From: Halorarum halophilum
Lineage (GTDB): Archaea > Halobacteriota > Halobacteria > Halobacteriales > Haloferacaceae
Length of the DNA stretch: 64,000 bases
Direction: 5' to 3'
Assembly: GCF_013401515.1 (NCBI RefSeq)
Contig: NZ_CP058529.1
Coordinates: forward strand, 868,001-932,000
Numbering within the stretch: position 1 is the stretch's first letter; every line of letters starts with the position of its first letter. The translations under genes were made by a program, and so were the position numbers. Below the pieces are notes generated by a model, which was given only the letters and a program-made list of their open reading frames with translations, ran no database searches and was not told the origin of the DNA. Below are positions 1 through 8,070 of this stretch, piece after piece.

Positions 1-898
1 CGAGCTGGCTCGCCTCACGGTCGCCGAGCGCCGCCGGCACCTCGTCCGCGTCGATACCCGGTCCGTTGTCGGCGACGGTGACGAGCACCTGATCACTCCC
101 GAGGTCCGTCTCCACGGACACCTCGACTACGGGCCGATCGACGTCGTTGTGGACGACGGCGTTCTCCAGCACGGCCGACAGGACCTCCGGAATCGCGTCG
201 TCCGCCGCGACGGCCACGGACGGGATCGGATCGGTTCTGAACGTCGCCTCCGGGAACTGCTCGGCCGTACGTTCGACGGCGTCCGGAATCACCTCGTCGA
301 GCGCGACCGGCCCGAGGTCCTCCCCGCCCGCGTCGAGGACGGACTCGAGTCGGCGTGCGGTCTCCGCCCGGTCGAGCAGCGTCCGCACGCGGTGCTCGAC
401 GTACGTGGCCGCCGAGAGCGCCTCGGGGCTGTCAACGTGTTCGCGGAGCAGTTCCAGGTAGCCCAGCACGACGGATGCGTCGTTCCGGAGGTTGTGCCTG
501 AACACCCGCGAGAAGATGTTCAGCGTCTGCTCGTACCGGCGCAGTCGCGTCGCGTCGACGAAGATGCCGAAGTAGCCTACGATCTCCTCGCCGTCCTGGA
601 TCGGCGCGCCGATCCCCTGGCCGTACTTGAATCGCCCGTCCCGCGCCTCCAGTTCGAAGGTGCCGCGCCACGTCTCCCCCGCGGCGAACGCCGAGATCGC
701 CTCCTCGAAGGGCTCCGGGTTCGTGAACAGGACCTCGGGCAGTTTCCCGCGGAGTTCCTCCCGTGAGTAGCCCGTGAACTCGACGCAGGCCTGGTTGGCG
801 TCGACGATGCGGAAGTCGGGGCCGGCGAGGAGGGCTGGGTTCGGCGAGGCGTCGAACAGTTCGACGTAGGCTCGCATCGGCGCCGGCCGATCGTTCAT
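1..898 (-). CDS. PAS-domain sensor histidine kinase (3' end beyond window)
   Basis: This is the N-terminal 299 residues of a signal-transducing histidine kinase; the C-terminus runs off the window. Residues about 10-115 form a PAS sensor domain. It is followed by the haloarchaeal H-box RHNLRN with the phospho-acceptor His at about residue 135. An N-box (ENAVVHND) and the start of the G1 box (ADNGPGID) show the ATP-binding HATPase domain. No membrane segment precedes the PAS domain, so it is probably a cytosolic sensor. The ATG at 896-898 puts the PAS domain at the usual distance from the N-terminus. The ligand and the partner response regulator cannot be read from the sequence. Class assignment is secure; specificity is unknown. 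Confidence 0.9.
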   Translation of the reverse strand, partial: MNDRPAPMRAYVELFDASPNPALLAGPDFRIVDANQACVEFTGYSREELRGKLPEVLFTNPEPFEEAISAFAAGETWRGTFELEARDGRFKYGQGIGAPIQDGEEIVGYFGIFVDATRLRRYEQTLNIFSRVFRHNLRNDASVVLGYLELLREHVDSPEALSAATYVEHRVRTLLDRAETARRLESVLDAGGEDLGPVALDEVIPDAVERTAEQFPEATFRTDPIPSVAVAADDAIPEVLSAVLENAVVHNDVDRPVVEVSVETDLGSDQVLVTVADNGPGIDADEVPAALGDREASQL

Positions 899-1129
899 GG
901 CTTCGCTTCCGAGGCAGAACACAAATCAGTTCCGCGTCGGACAGGATGGATGAACGTCACTTCGAGTGCGAATTATCTACTCGTCTTCAGCTCCGCCTCG
1001 AACCGATTCGAGGTGGAGATACGGTTTCCCAGAGGTAACGGCGTCGCGTCCGCATGAAGCCGTGGTCTACACAGCACTCACACGGACAGTGAGTCCGAGT
1101 GCTGGTCCGTCTCGACCAGCCGGTCCCGG

Positions 1130-1810
1130 TTAGACGAGCCACTCGAACGCATCCCGAACTCGACGTTTCGCGTCGCGTTCGACGATCCGTCCGTGGCCGA
1201 CGATCACGCGCTCGAAGTCCCAGTCGAGGATTCGTTCTACTGACCGGCGTCCAGCCGCCTCGTTCTTCATCGTGTACCGGAGGTCCAGCGGTACGGAGAC
1301 GTCGCCGTACATGCCGAGGAGTCGAGCGAACAGTTGGGTCTTCAGCGGGACTTCGGGGCCGAGGTTGTAACAGACGTCGCCCAGGATCAACGTCCCACTC
1401 GGAACGTGGAAGAACTCGATCTCCGTGAGCCATCGGTGGCCGAGGAACGCCGTCTGATCGAGGACGTCCGCCCACCGCGGGTCCGGACTACTGCCGAGTA
1501 GGCCGTCGAAGGCGAGGTCGGTCCGCCGACGATCCAGGTCGGGCGCGGCGAACAGTTCGACCTCCGGGAAGGTCCGTGCATAGTCCTCCATGTAGAGGTG
1601 GCCGTGCAGTTTGCTCGACGGCGTCACGTATCTGACCGTCCCGAGGTCGTTCAGCGCCTCGATCCGCTCCGCCGTCAACTCCGCGGGGGAGTTCACGAAG
1701 AGGTCTCCGTTCGGGAGGCGGACGACGATCATCTTCCGGCCGATCTGGAACCCGTAGAACGAGAGCGGCTCCGAGAGGACGAACAGGTTCTGCGCGACCT
1801 CGGTGAACAT
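1130..1810 (-). CDS. DUF4336 family protein
   Basis: The 226-aa protein opens with an N-terminal pattern in which an Arg-Leu-Pro-Asn-Gly-Asp segment is followed by an NSPAEL block. A later SSKLHGHLY segment sits where metallo-beta-lactamase folds have metal-binding histidines. This matches DUF4336, an MBL-like family of unknown reaction. A VIVGHGR motif near the C-terminus is also MBL-like. It stands alone, with about 230 bp of unassigned sequence between it and the histidine kinase. I cannot name a substrate. The canonical HxHxDH metal motif of true MBL hydrolases is not present, so the enzymatic state is uncertain. Confidence 0.75.
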   Translation of the reverse strand: MFTEVAQNLFVLSEPLSFYGFQIGRKMIVVRLPNGDLFVNSPAELTAERIEALNDLGTVRYVTPSSKLHGHLYMEDYARTFPEVELFAAPDLDRRRTDLAFDGLLGSSPDPRWADVLDQTAFLGHRWLTEIEFFHVPSGTLILGDVCYNLGPEVPLKTQLFARLLGMYGDVSVPLDLRYTMKNEAAGRRSVERILDWDFERVIVGHGRIVERDAKRRVRDAFEWLV

Positions 1811-1977
1811 AGTTCAGTATGACTGGGACCGACGGTAAGTCGTTTGGCGCTGGACCGTCGTCGAACACGTCGTACTCGTCTGCATCTCGGTTGGGACGGA
1901 TTTGTATCCAGTCCGGAACGCGTCCACACGACTCACCCGTTCGGTCGGTTTCTCACTTCGCTCGAAAACTCGCTCAC

Positions 1978-2029
1978 TGCGCGGGACCGGATTCGAACCG
2001 GCGGACCCCTATGGGACAGCGTCCTAAGC
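1978..2029. repeat. attL: orphan 3' fragment of tRNA-Leu(UAG)
   Basis: These 52 bases are identical to 11427-11478, which forms the discriminator, acceptor 3' strand, T-arm, variable arm and the 3' side of the anticodon arm of tRNA-Leu. The sequence diverges right after the 3' side of the anticodon loop, so no tRNA can be made from this copy. It marks the distal end of the element. Confidence 0.95.
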
Positions 2030-2031
2030 AC

Positions 2032-2052
2032 AACCGTGCCGAAAGCACGGTT
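2032..2052. terminator. Short perfect hairpin next to attL
   Basis: An 8-bp perfect stem (2032-2039 with 2045-2052) encloses a 5-nt loop. It begins 2 bp inside the element after the att repeat. It could end transcription entering from the host side or be an integrase arm site; the sequence alone does not decide. Confidence 0.3.
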
Positions 2053-2376
2053 TAGCGGCCATCTCTGCCCCTTTCAGGCTCTCTTGGCGCGTCTGTTTAA
2101 GTAGTACACCCTCGATAGTATATAAGCTTTCACGGGACAGTGTTAGACGTTATTCCCGTAGAACGGGGAGAGTAGTTCATTGTAGAGTCATTTAATCACC
2201 GACGTTTAACCCGATGATTCGCTCCTTCTCGTAATGGGGAGGTCGGTATTCCTTCCTTCACGGCTTGACAATGCACCGGACTCCGGCGAGAACGCCCGCC
2301 CTGACGGAGGGGGAAGGTGAACGGCGTTACTCAACGTAAGGCCTATCACCGCCTCAATCTTGTTCTGTTACCATAG
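2053..2376. other. AT-rich intergenic region before the methylase gene
   Basis: No convincing gene is seen in these 324 bases. The stretch is AT-rich and holds several TATA-like runs (for example around 2117-2125 and 2188-2193), any of which could promote the downstream methylase gene. No Shine-Dalgarno sequence stands immediately before the ATG at 2377. Confidence 0.4.
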
Positions 2377-3273
2377 ATGGCGAAGCCGGTCTTGAAATGG
2401 GCTGGAGGGAAACGGCAAATCCTCCACAAGCTCCGCGCGTGTATATCGCAAGATTACGACGCATACCATGAGCCGTTCTTCGGAGGAGGTGCCCTCTTTT
2501 TCGATTTAGAACCTGGCAACGGGAGTATAAATGATATTAACCCGCGATTAATGAATTTCTACTCAATCCTCCAGAGTGAAGATTGGCGAGATATGGTCGA
2601 GGAGGCCAAAGAATTAGAGGAAAACCACTCTGAGGAGTTCTACTACGAGTGCAGAGACGAGTTCAATCGCCTCCGTAATCAGCGAGGCCAAATGAGGTAC
2701 GACGAGCGCGTAAAGGAGGCCGCACTTCTTCTCTACCTGAACAGAACCTGCTTCAACGGACTGTACCGAGAGAACCAGAGTGGGGAATTTAACGTGCCGA
2801 TTGGGTCTTACAGCAATCCCGACATCGTTCACCCCGACCAGCTTCAGGAGGCTCACGATGCTCTCCAAGGGATAGACATTATGAACAAAGATTATCGGTA
2901 TATCGGCCACGAAGCCGAAGCTGAAGACTTAGTGTACTTTGACCCTCCATACCAGAAGGGGTCCGGAGAGAACTTTGCAGAATACTTCAGCGACACGTTC
3001 GACGTAGACGACCAAATAGAACTGCTCCACCTCGTATTGGACCTTCACGAACAAGGAGTGGAGGTAGCTATGTCCAATTCCGGTGCTGCGGAGAGGCTTT
3101 ACAAGAAAGAAGACCGCTATCAGGAGTATATTGAAAATGAAGACCTCTTTGTGGTCCCCTTAGAGGCAAGGCGGAGTATCAACAGCGACGGCGAAAACCG
3201 CACCGGGGCAGACGAGATTATTCTCACGTCGGTCCCCGAGCAGAAACGAAAGGAGTCGCTTTCTTCTTATTAA
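2377..3273 (+). CDS. D12-class DNA adenine N6-methyltransferase (Dam-like)
   Basis: The 298-aa protein has the layout of Dam/DpnM-type adenine methylases. These transfer a methyl group from S-adenosylmethionine to N6 of adenine in a short palindrome, often GATC. An N-terminal KWAGGKRQIL segment (residues 7-16) and the SAM-binding EPFFGGGALF loop (about 32-41) precede the catalytic DPPY tetrad at 189-192. Length is typical for a complete enzyme. The gene converges on the Mrr-type nuclease gene with a single base between the stop codons, suggesting a restriction-modification pair. The target sequence cannot be predicted. It may alternatively be a solitary protective methylase of the element. 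Confidence 0.92.
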   Translation: MAKPVLKWAGGKRQILHKLRACISQDYDAYHEPFFGGGALFFDLEPGNGSINDINPRLMNFYSILQSEDWRDMVEEAKELEENHSEEFYYECRDEFNRLRNQRGQMRYDERVKEAALLLYLNRTCFNGLYRENQSGEFNVPIGSYSNPDIVHPDQLQEAHDALQGIDIMNKDYRYIGHEAEAEDLVYFDPPYQKGSGENFAEYFSDTFDVDDQIELLHLVLDLHEQGVEVAMSNSGAAERLYKKEDRYQEYIENEDLFVVPLEARRSINSDGENRTGADEIILTSVPEQKRKESLSSY

Positions 3274-3274
3274 A

Positions 3275-4324
3275 TCACGACCAGTTACCTAAGCCGTCAC
3301 CCACATATTCGTATCTCTGTGGGCCTCCCGTAGTTCGTTTTTGATACTCTGGAAGGTAGTCTATCCACTTTCCACAGGTAGTCGCTCTCCTTGTTATCGT
3401 CGTCCCTGTAACGGCAGACTCCCTATCTATGATTTCCTTTAATTCGGTGTGAGTAATGACCCCTTCTTCCCGTATTTCGGCAGTAATCCGTTCTATCATT
3501 TCGACCCCTCTAATGGCCTCGCAAAGAACCTCTTTCGCAGCTTCGTCTTGTCCAACCTCGACTAACTCAAGGTACTCCTCTCCACGTCGAGTGAGGCCGA
3601 ACTCTCGCTTCTTTTGACCGTTTACCTTCTTCTGAAACCCTTTATGCAGTAGACCCAACATCCATGCGGCGTCGGGGTAGTACAAGCCCTGCCGTTCGAC
3701 ATATGAACTTTCAGCGTTGGTGTCCAAGTACGACTTGATTTCAGGGACGATAGTATAGCCTCTGTCAACTGCTTCAAGAGTTGTCCGAATAATATGGAGA
3801 TGGTCGGCTTGGGGAACCTCGCTGGTTGGGATAATGCCTTCTTCTTCCGGTTTCTCGAACGCCTCCCAAAACTCAATATCCTCATGGTAGGTAGAAGAAT
3901 CGACATATTCTACCCCAATTTCACTATTGAGCATAATTTCAGCCAACCGCTCGCCGTCAATCAGGCGGAGGTAGCTTTGTTCGGCGCTCTCAATCGCGGA
4001 GTCAGTATACCCTGAAGAAGTAATGTACGTACCAATTTGATAGTCAACGTCGAACAGGGCACCTTTGAACCGCTGAATCCCCGACAGGCCAATATTCGAG
4101 CTTTCTTGATACTGCTTGACCTGAACACCCAACCTCGCCCAAAAGAGGTCACGCTCAATTACAGCGTGTACGTCTATACCCCCATCTTGGCGAAACGGCG
4201 TTAACTCAAGCTCCCGTGTTCGCTCTGACCGCTCAAGGACAAGCTTGGATAACTGCTCAAACTGCGTGGGAGTTATCCCCAAGTACTGGTCACGAATATA
4301 GTCCTTGGCAGCCGCCTCCTTCAT
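3275..4324 (-). CDS. Mrr-type restriction endonuclease
   Basis: The 349-aa protein carries an Mrr_cat PD-(D/E)xK nuclease domain in its N-terminal half. The signature is DGGID (residues 47-51) followed by QVKQY (68-72), where D51 and K70 would be catalytic. The C-terminal half is mostly helical and charged, as expected for a DNA-recognition or winged-helix region. It is convergent with the Dam-like methylase gene and ends one base from it. Two functions are possible. It may be a Type II-like nuclease whose site is protected by that methylase, or a Type IV enzyme that cuts foreign modified DNA. The tight pairing favours the first, but this is inference. Confidence 0.85.
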   Translation of the reverse strand: MKEAAAKDYIRDQYLGITPTQFEQLSKLVLERSERTRELELTPFRQDGGIDVHAVIERDLFWARLGVQVKQYQESSNIGLSGIQRFKGALFDVDYQIGTYITSSGYTDSAIESAEQSYLRLIDGERLAEIMLNSEIGVEYVDSSTYHEDIEFWEAFEKPEEEGIIPTSEVPQADHLHIIRTTLEAVDRGYTIVPEIKSYLDTNAESSYVERQGLYYPDAAWMLGLLHKGFQKKVNGQKKREFGLTRRGEEYLELVEVGQDEAAKEVLCEAIRGVEMIERITAEIREEGVITHTELKEIIDRESAVTGTTITRRATTCGKWIDYLPEYQKRTTGGPQRYEYVGDGLGNWS

Positions 4325-4369
4325 TGAGGGTACCCTAGGTCAGACAGAAGTTAAAACCACCAGACAATC

Positions 4370-4591
4370 TCACCGGGGTCGCAAATCCCTCCAACGAAAG
4401 TCTACCTCACCACCCGCTTCAAGTTCGACACGGTAAATTATGGACTCGCGGGCATCACCGGTCAGCGTATCGGCGTCGTCCTCAACGACATTAATGACTG
4501 TCCCGTGGACCCCATGGTAGGCGTCGTGGTCGGGGTCCGTCTCGTCGGGGATGTCTATCCGAACACGGTCGCCCTCCATGAACTGCGGCAT
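4370..4591 (-). CDS. Small acidic SH3/KOW-like protein
   Basis: The 73-aa protein has the alternating pattern of a small beta-barrel: a GDRVRIDIP start, an HGVHGTVINV turn and a terminal VDFRWRDLRP. This resembles KOW or SH3-like nucleic-acid or protein binding folds found on haloarchaeal plasmids and viruses. It is the last of three co-directional small genes (4788-5291, 4639-4785, 4370-4591). No enzyme motif is present. The assignment is by pattern only. Confidence 0.65.
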   Translation of the reverse strand: MPQFMEGDRVRIDIPDETDPDHDAYHGVHGTVINVVEDDADTLTGDARESIIYRVELEAGGEVDFRWRDLRPR

Positions 4592-4638
4592 TGGACAACG
4601 ACGAGAACGAAGGGGGGAGGAAAGTATCTTTCAGTCGG

Positions 4639-4785
4639 CTACTTCACTTCGGTCCACTCGCACCCGCAGGACTTGCAGGTGTAGCACTCCTTGGTGATGG
4701 TCCCTTCCGCCTTCGCGAACATCACCACGTCGCTGGAGTCACCGCACCGGGGACAGGACTCTTTGACCTTCCGGGGGACAGGCAT
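4639..4785 (-). CDS. 48-aa zinc-ribbon protein
   Basis: This short frame starts with an ATG at 4783-4785 and ends at 4639. It encodes two CPxCG-type knuckles, CPRCG near residue 12 and CKSCG near residue 39, about 24 residues apart: a minimal zinc ribbon. The gene starts 2 bp after the stop codon of the SWIM-domain gene, so the two are very likely co-translated. Haloarchaeal genomes encode many such micro zinc-finger proteins, a few with shown roles in adhesion or regulation. The role here is unknown; a partner of the SWIM protein is plausible. Confidence 0.75.
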   Translation of the reverse strand: MPVPRKVKESCPRCGDSSDVVMFAKAEGTITKECYTCKSCGCEWTEVK

Positions 4786-4787
4786 GG

Positions 4788-5291
4788 TTAACGAGCCTCC
4801 CGCTGGTCACAGTAGCAGTCGAAGCAGGGAAGGTCTGAAAGTTCCGCGCACTCCTTACACTCCTCGTTGTCGTCGAGCTTGGCATCCGCGAGAACGCCGC
4901 CGTCCACCGCCAGTAGGTCCGTCCCGGTCTTAACCGCCGGTCTGTCGTCGGTGGCGGGGGCGGGGTTCTCGAAAATGACCGCCGCGTTGAGAACAGTTGG
5001 GCCACCTACGGAAGCAAGTGCTACTTTGTGTTTGCAGTCGGGGTCCCGGTGTACGTCTGCCGGGCACTCACACTCGGCGGGCACTACGATACCCTCACGG
5101 TCCTCAACGCCGACGACGTAAGCGTGCTTGTCCTTCTTGAAACCGTAGCTCGCGTTCGTTACTCGGACTTGGTACGGACCGACCACGGTGAACTCCCACG
5201 ACTCCCAAGCGACACGCTTCGCTGTGCGGGCGTCAAACGATAGGTGGTCAACAGCGGTACGCTTTTCTCCGATTCGGCTTGTAGTTGCCAT
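4788..5291 (-). CDS. SWIM zinc-finger protein
   Basis: The 167-aa protein contains the SWIM signature CxC-x9-CxH (C74, C76, C86, H88), a zinc-binding fold that contacts nucleic acid or protein. The C-terminus adds a Cys-rich tail (CKEC, then CFDCYC), possibly a second metal site. The upstream half (about 10-70) is a beta-rich region typical of haloarchaeal SWIM proteins. It heads the small zinc-protein operon and is divergent from the winged-helix gene at 5464, sharing a 172-bp intergenic region. A GC hairpin at 5321-5338 lies just upstream. Related genes are common on haloarchaeal plasmids, where their function is not settled. Confidence 0.85.
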   Translation of the reverse strand: MATTSRIGEKRTAVDHLSFDARTAKRVAWESWEFTVVGPYQVRVTNASYGFKKDKHAYVVGVEDREGIVVPAECECPADVHRDPDCKHKVALASVGGPTVLNAAVIFENPAPATDDRPAVKTGTDLLAVDGGVLADAKLDDNEECKECAELSDLPCFDCYCDQREAR

Positions 5292-5380
5292 TGGCTTCCA
5301 GTCCTGTGAGAAGCCACGTTCGGGCGCTCCAACGCCCGGACACTTTCACACGTCCCGAGGAACCCGACTTCTCTACCAGT

Positions 5381-5442
5381 AACTCCGGAGTTAGTGGTAT
5401 TAAGCGTTCTCCTTTAACTCCGCAGTCAATGGTGTTATAGCG
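5381..5442 (+). promoter_or_regulatory. Tandem promoter/operator repeats before the winged-helix gene
   Basis: Two similar 26-27-bp units (5381-5406 and 5416-5442) start with the same AACTCCG and end in a TATA-like tract followed by GCG. The second TATA-like element (about 5434-5439) is about 27 bp before the ATG at 5464, right for a leaderless transcript. They look like binding sites embedded in the core promoter, most simply for the adjacent regulator itself. Confidence 0.5.
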
Positions 5443-5463
5443 AAGCCGCTCCCACGCAGACAC

Positions 5464-5706
5464 ATGGGTAGAAAGCGGGATGAGGGCGGGCGCTACACTG
5501 AGCAAATAACACTGAATAGCGTCCTTGACGTCTTCAAGAACGCCGTTGTGCCAGTCCTCACCGCCACCGAGGTAGCCGAGGCATTGGACTGCTCGCGTCC
5601 GTCGGCGTATAACAAACTGGAGGAATTGACCGAACGGGGAGACCTTCACAAGAAAACTGTCGGAGCGGCGGCTGTGGTCTACATCTACCTACCAAATGGA
5701 GTGTGA
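5464..5706 (+). CDS. Small winged-helix DNA-binding protein
   Basis: This 80-aa protein has a helix-turn-helix core (VPVLTATEVAEALDCSRPSA) followed by the recognition-helix and wing pattern YNKLEELTERGDLHKKTVG. This is the MarR/ArsR-like style of archaeal regulators. Length fits a single-domain repressor. It is divergent from the SWIM operon, and tandem repeats cover its promoter, so it may control both directions. An element-maintenance or excision switch is possible but not shown. Confidence 0.8.
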   Translation: MGRKRDEGGRYTEQITLNSVLDVFKNAVVPVLTATEVAEALDCSRPSAYNKLEELTERGDLHKKTVGAAAVVYIYLPNGV

Positions 5707-5960
5707 AGTGGCAAGAACGACGGCGACAGGGAGGACGGTTGCAACACCAGACTATCTCTGTGACCGCGAATAATCGTTAGTCGGTGCGACAATTTTGGTG
5801 ATTTTCCAGACCACCATTAAGCCGTGCTACTACAAGTGTCACGCTAATATTATGCCGTCTCCCACGTATATGCTATTGAGGGAATAAGAGAGCGGTGTTT
5901 TTCGCTCTCAAGTTGGTGGATGCGTAGGTTCCTGCCATCGCCATATCCCTTTGGTGACCT

Positions 5961-6728
5961 ATGATGTACAGTAACAATGCCGCAGAAGAGATTAGAACTG
6001 ACGAGGAACATTTTGCTACTCACACTGCCTCAATGCTTGAAGGAGACGTAAATGAGTATCATTGGACATTTGCCCCCTTCACCCGGAACACGACGTTTCT
6101 CGACGTGAACGACCACGACTATCAAGCGTGGCAGAGGGGACTACCATCAAGTCGTCGCCGCGAAGTTGAGAAAAGAGACCACCGGTTTCAGAGGTACAAC
6201 GCCGGTACGCACAATCTGGCCTGGCATGATAATACGTGGCTCCGGCGTTGCGACGATTGGTACTGGTGTCATGCGATTTCCGACACGTTAGAAATGACTG
6301 AACACCAAAAGCGCCGAGTCTGTAGGCTCTACGACCAGCATATCGATATGCGGGCTTTCCCGTCAGAGAAATACGGTGAGCAATCAAAGTGGCTCGTCGT
6401 CCCGTTCTGTATCTGCGTGCTGGTACACAACGAGAACCAGCAGACGAAGGAGAACGGCGACCGTGACGAGCGGTACGTCTACTATCCGGGGAAGAAGGAT
6501 TTCCCCTCACGGCAGGCTTACGACGGGTCGATTAGGCGAGCCTATGATGCTACGAACGACCGGCATATCCTATTCATGGAGTTCTTGGAAGAACTGCCGT
6601 TAGACACTCCAACCGTCATTTCGTGCTTAGAAAGGGTTCGAGACAGGGTACCGGACTTCAAGCCGATGTATGAACCAGACTTTGTTCGAAATGAGGCGGT
6701 GAATCAAGTCCTCCATGCAGAAGTATGA
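5961..6728 (+). CDS. Unrecognised 255-aa protein of the element
   Basis: I do not recognise this protein. It is rich in Trp, His, Tyr and Arg. The central part (about 95-155) is predicted to be helical and has a weak cyclin-box-like look (SDTLEMTEHQKRRVCRLYDQ followed by a hydrophobic helix), which recalls TFIIB-type folds; that is a tentative reading. The ATGATG start is preceded by GGTGA at 5954-5958, a plausible ribosome site. A hairpin with a 7-bp stem (5888-5894 with 5903-5909) lies upstream. The gene is followed by the iteron-bearing non-coding region, so a replication or transcription role for the element is worth considering. Confidence 0.6.
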   Translation: MMYSNNAAEEIRTDEEHFATHTASMLEGDVNEYHWTFAPFTRNTTFLDVNDHDYQAWQRGLPSSRRREVEKRDHRFQRYNAGTHNLAWHDNTWLRRCDDWYWCHAISDTLEMTEHQKRRVCRLYDQHIDMRAFPSEKYGEQSKWLVVPFCICVLVHNENQQTKENGDRDERYVYYPGKKDFPSRQAYDGSIRRAYDATNDRHILFMEFLEELPLDTPTVISCLERVRDRVPDFKPMYEPDFVRNEAVNQVLHAEV

Positions 6729-6892
6729 GTATATAAATGACCGACCCCCTGTATATACCAAACTCTATTCCTACAAGTGAGAGGAAGTAGGTGAGAGACA
6801 AGGTCTTGAAATCCGCAAGAACGCCGCCGCCCACCGACCCGCCCCGCAGGGGTGGGAGCGGGCCACCGAGCGTTCCTTCCCTTCCAACCCCT

Positions 6893-7132
6893 GGACCGGT
6901 CATGTTGTACCTGTTCACGGAGATGGAGTCGCGGCCGTTCTTGACGATGACCGGTTATCTACGACCGGTCTGTGTCTGAAGGGTGTCCCACTTGAACACA
7001 GTCGTTTGATACAAGTTCTGTATTTCACCGTTCTCGTTGACGACAATGGACCTGTATTCAGTATTAGTATCCCTATTGACCATATCCTGACAAGTGTGAC
7101 CGGTTTCTATTGACCGGCAAATAATGACCGGT
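6893..7132. repeat. Iteron cluster with 14-bp spacing (candidate origin or operator)
   Basis: The octamer YGACCGGT recurs at 6948 and 6962, and then TGACCGGY recurs at 7097, 7111 and 7125. Within each group the starts are exactly 14 bp apart. A further GGACCGGT lies at 6893 and a degenerate TGACCATA at 7077. The whole non-coding interval 6729-7521 holds nothing else convincing. It has an AT-rich stretch around 7053-7085. Regularly spaced short repeats next to an AT-rich segment are typical of plasmid replication origins or of a multi-site repressor region. Confidence 0.6.
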
Positions 7133-7521
7133 ACACTCCGTGTACTGCGGCGTTCTTGACGTTGTCCGGGAAATATGGACAGTGATGAGATGAGCAGGGC
7201 CTCTACAGGTACGCCCATTGGTGTCCCACTGATAGGGTGTCACGCTCATTGCACACCCTCCACGGTCATCAGCTGGCCGTCATTGTGACCAACGTCTACC
7301 CCCCTACGATGGCCCTCAGAGGTCCGGACGAACTCACCACGGGCTTCCGTGAACCACCGAGAGTCTTCCTACGTTGAAGACAAGAAACGCAGTACGGGGG
7401 GTCACCGGGGCTCCTGTTGGATGGGTCACAGCGGCTATCGTTTTTAGGGAGAGTCCCTGTCACTGCGTTCACTAAGTACAGGGAAAGAACTGTACGCTTC
7501 CATCAGTACCATTGCCCACAT

Positions 7522-7746
7522 ATGGGCCGAGAACCATTTTCAGCACCGGAGGAATCATCGCGAGAGAAGCGTCGAAAATCGGCACTTCAAGTTGAGTATT
7601 CACTACTTGGTGCTTTTCTTGGTGCATTAATTGCGACTGCAGATGTGGCAAGCCAAGTGATTGGGGTCATTGCCATGCTTCTTGTTCTCCTGCCGTTCTT
7701 GACAAATCGCTATTGGGACCAAATTTATTCAAATCTCCCTCGATAG
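7522..7746 (+). CDS. Small membrane protein with two transmembrane helices
   Basis: From the ATG at 7522 the frame gives 74 aa. It has a charged N-terminus (about 25 residues, basic at its end) and two hydrophobic helices (about 29-45 and 47-62) separated by a very short turn, ending near NRYWDQIYSN. The frame stays open upstream to a TTG at 7417, but that part has no protein-like character. The gene lies between the iteron region and the first 55-bp direct repeat. Function is unknown; a small hairpin membrane protein could be an effector, holin-like or signal partner. Confidence 0.5.
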   Translation: MGREPFSAPEESSREKRRKSALQVEYSLLGAFLGALIATADVASQVIGVIAMLLVLLPFLTNRYWDQIYSNLPR

Positions 7747-7871
7747 ATTCGCAGACCTATTTTGTGGCTGTTCCAATGGGCTAGTTCTTGAAATGAAGCA
7801 GCTCGCGTTCCGCCGGAAGCCCACCACGACCAATGCCCAATGGCTATTTAAACTGCCGGAAGTATGAGGAT

Positions 7872-7926
7872 TGTCGCCGCCGTTCCTGACGGTTTTAGGT
7901 GGAAATTGAAATACGGTCGTATGGAG
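7872..7926. repeat. Direct repeat A flanking the cargo cassette
   Basis: This 55-bp stretch matches 9872-9926 at 44 of 55 positions in the same orientation; the two start exactly 2,000 bp apart. It lies outside recognised genes, in the 324-bp gap 7747-8070 that otherwise holds nothing I can assign. The pair encloses the genes at 8071-9754. Confidence 0.75.
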
Positions 7927-8070
7927 GATTTGACTTCCCGACTATTGTCCGTGATGGTCGAAAGCACTTCTTCAATATCTTGTTGATGGAGAAGGCTCGC
8001 TCTTGAGAGATAGTAAAAAGGAAGAGTTTCAGCAGAAAGATTCATACTCTGAAAAGTCGGTTAGGGGTTT

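Noticed and set aside
6955-7218. An 87-codon minus-strand frame over the iterons
   Set aside because: It is made of repeat-derived sequence with no start context or conserved pattern.
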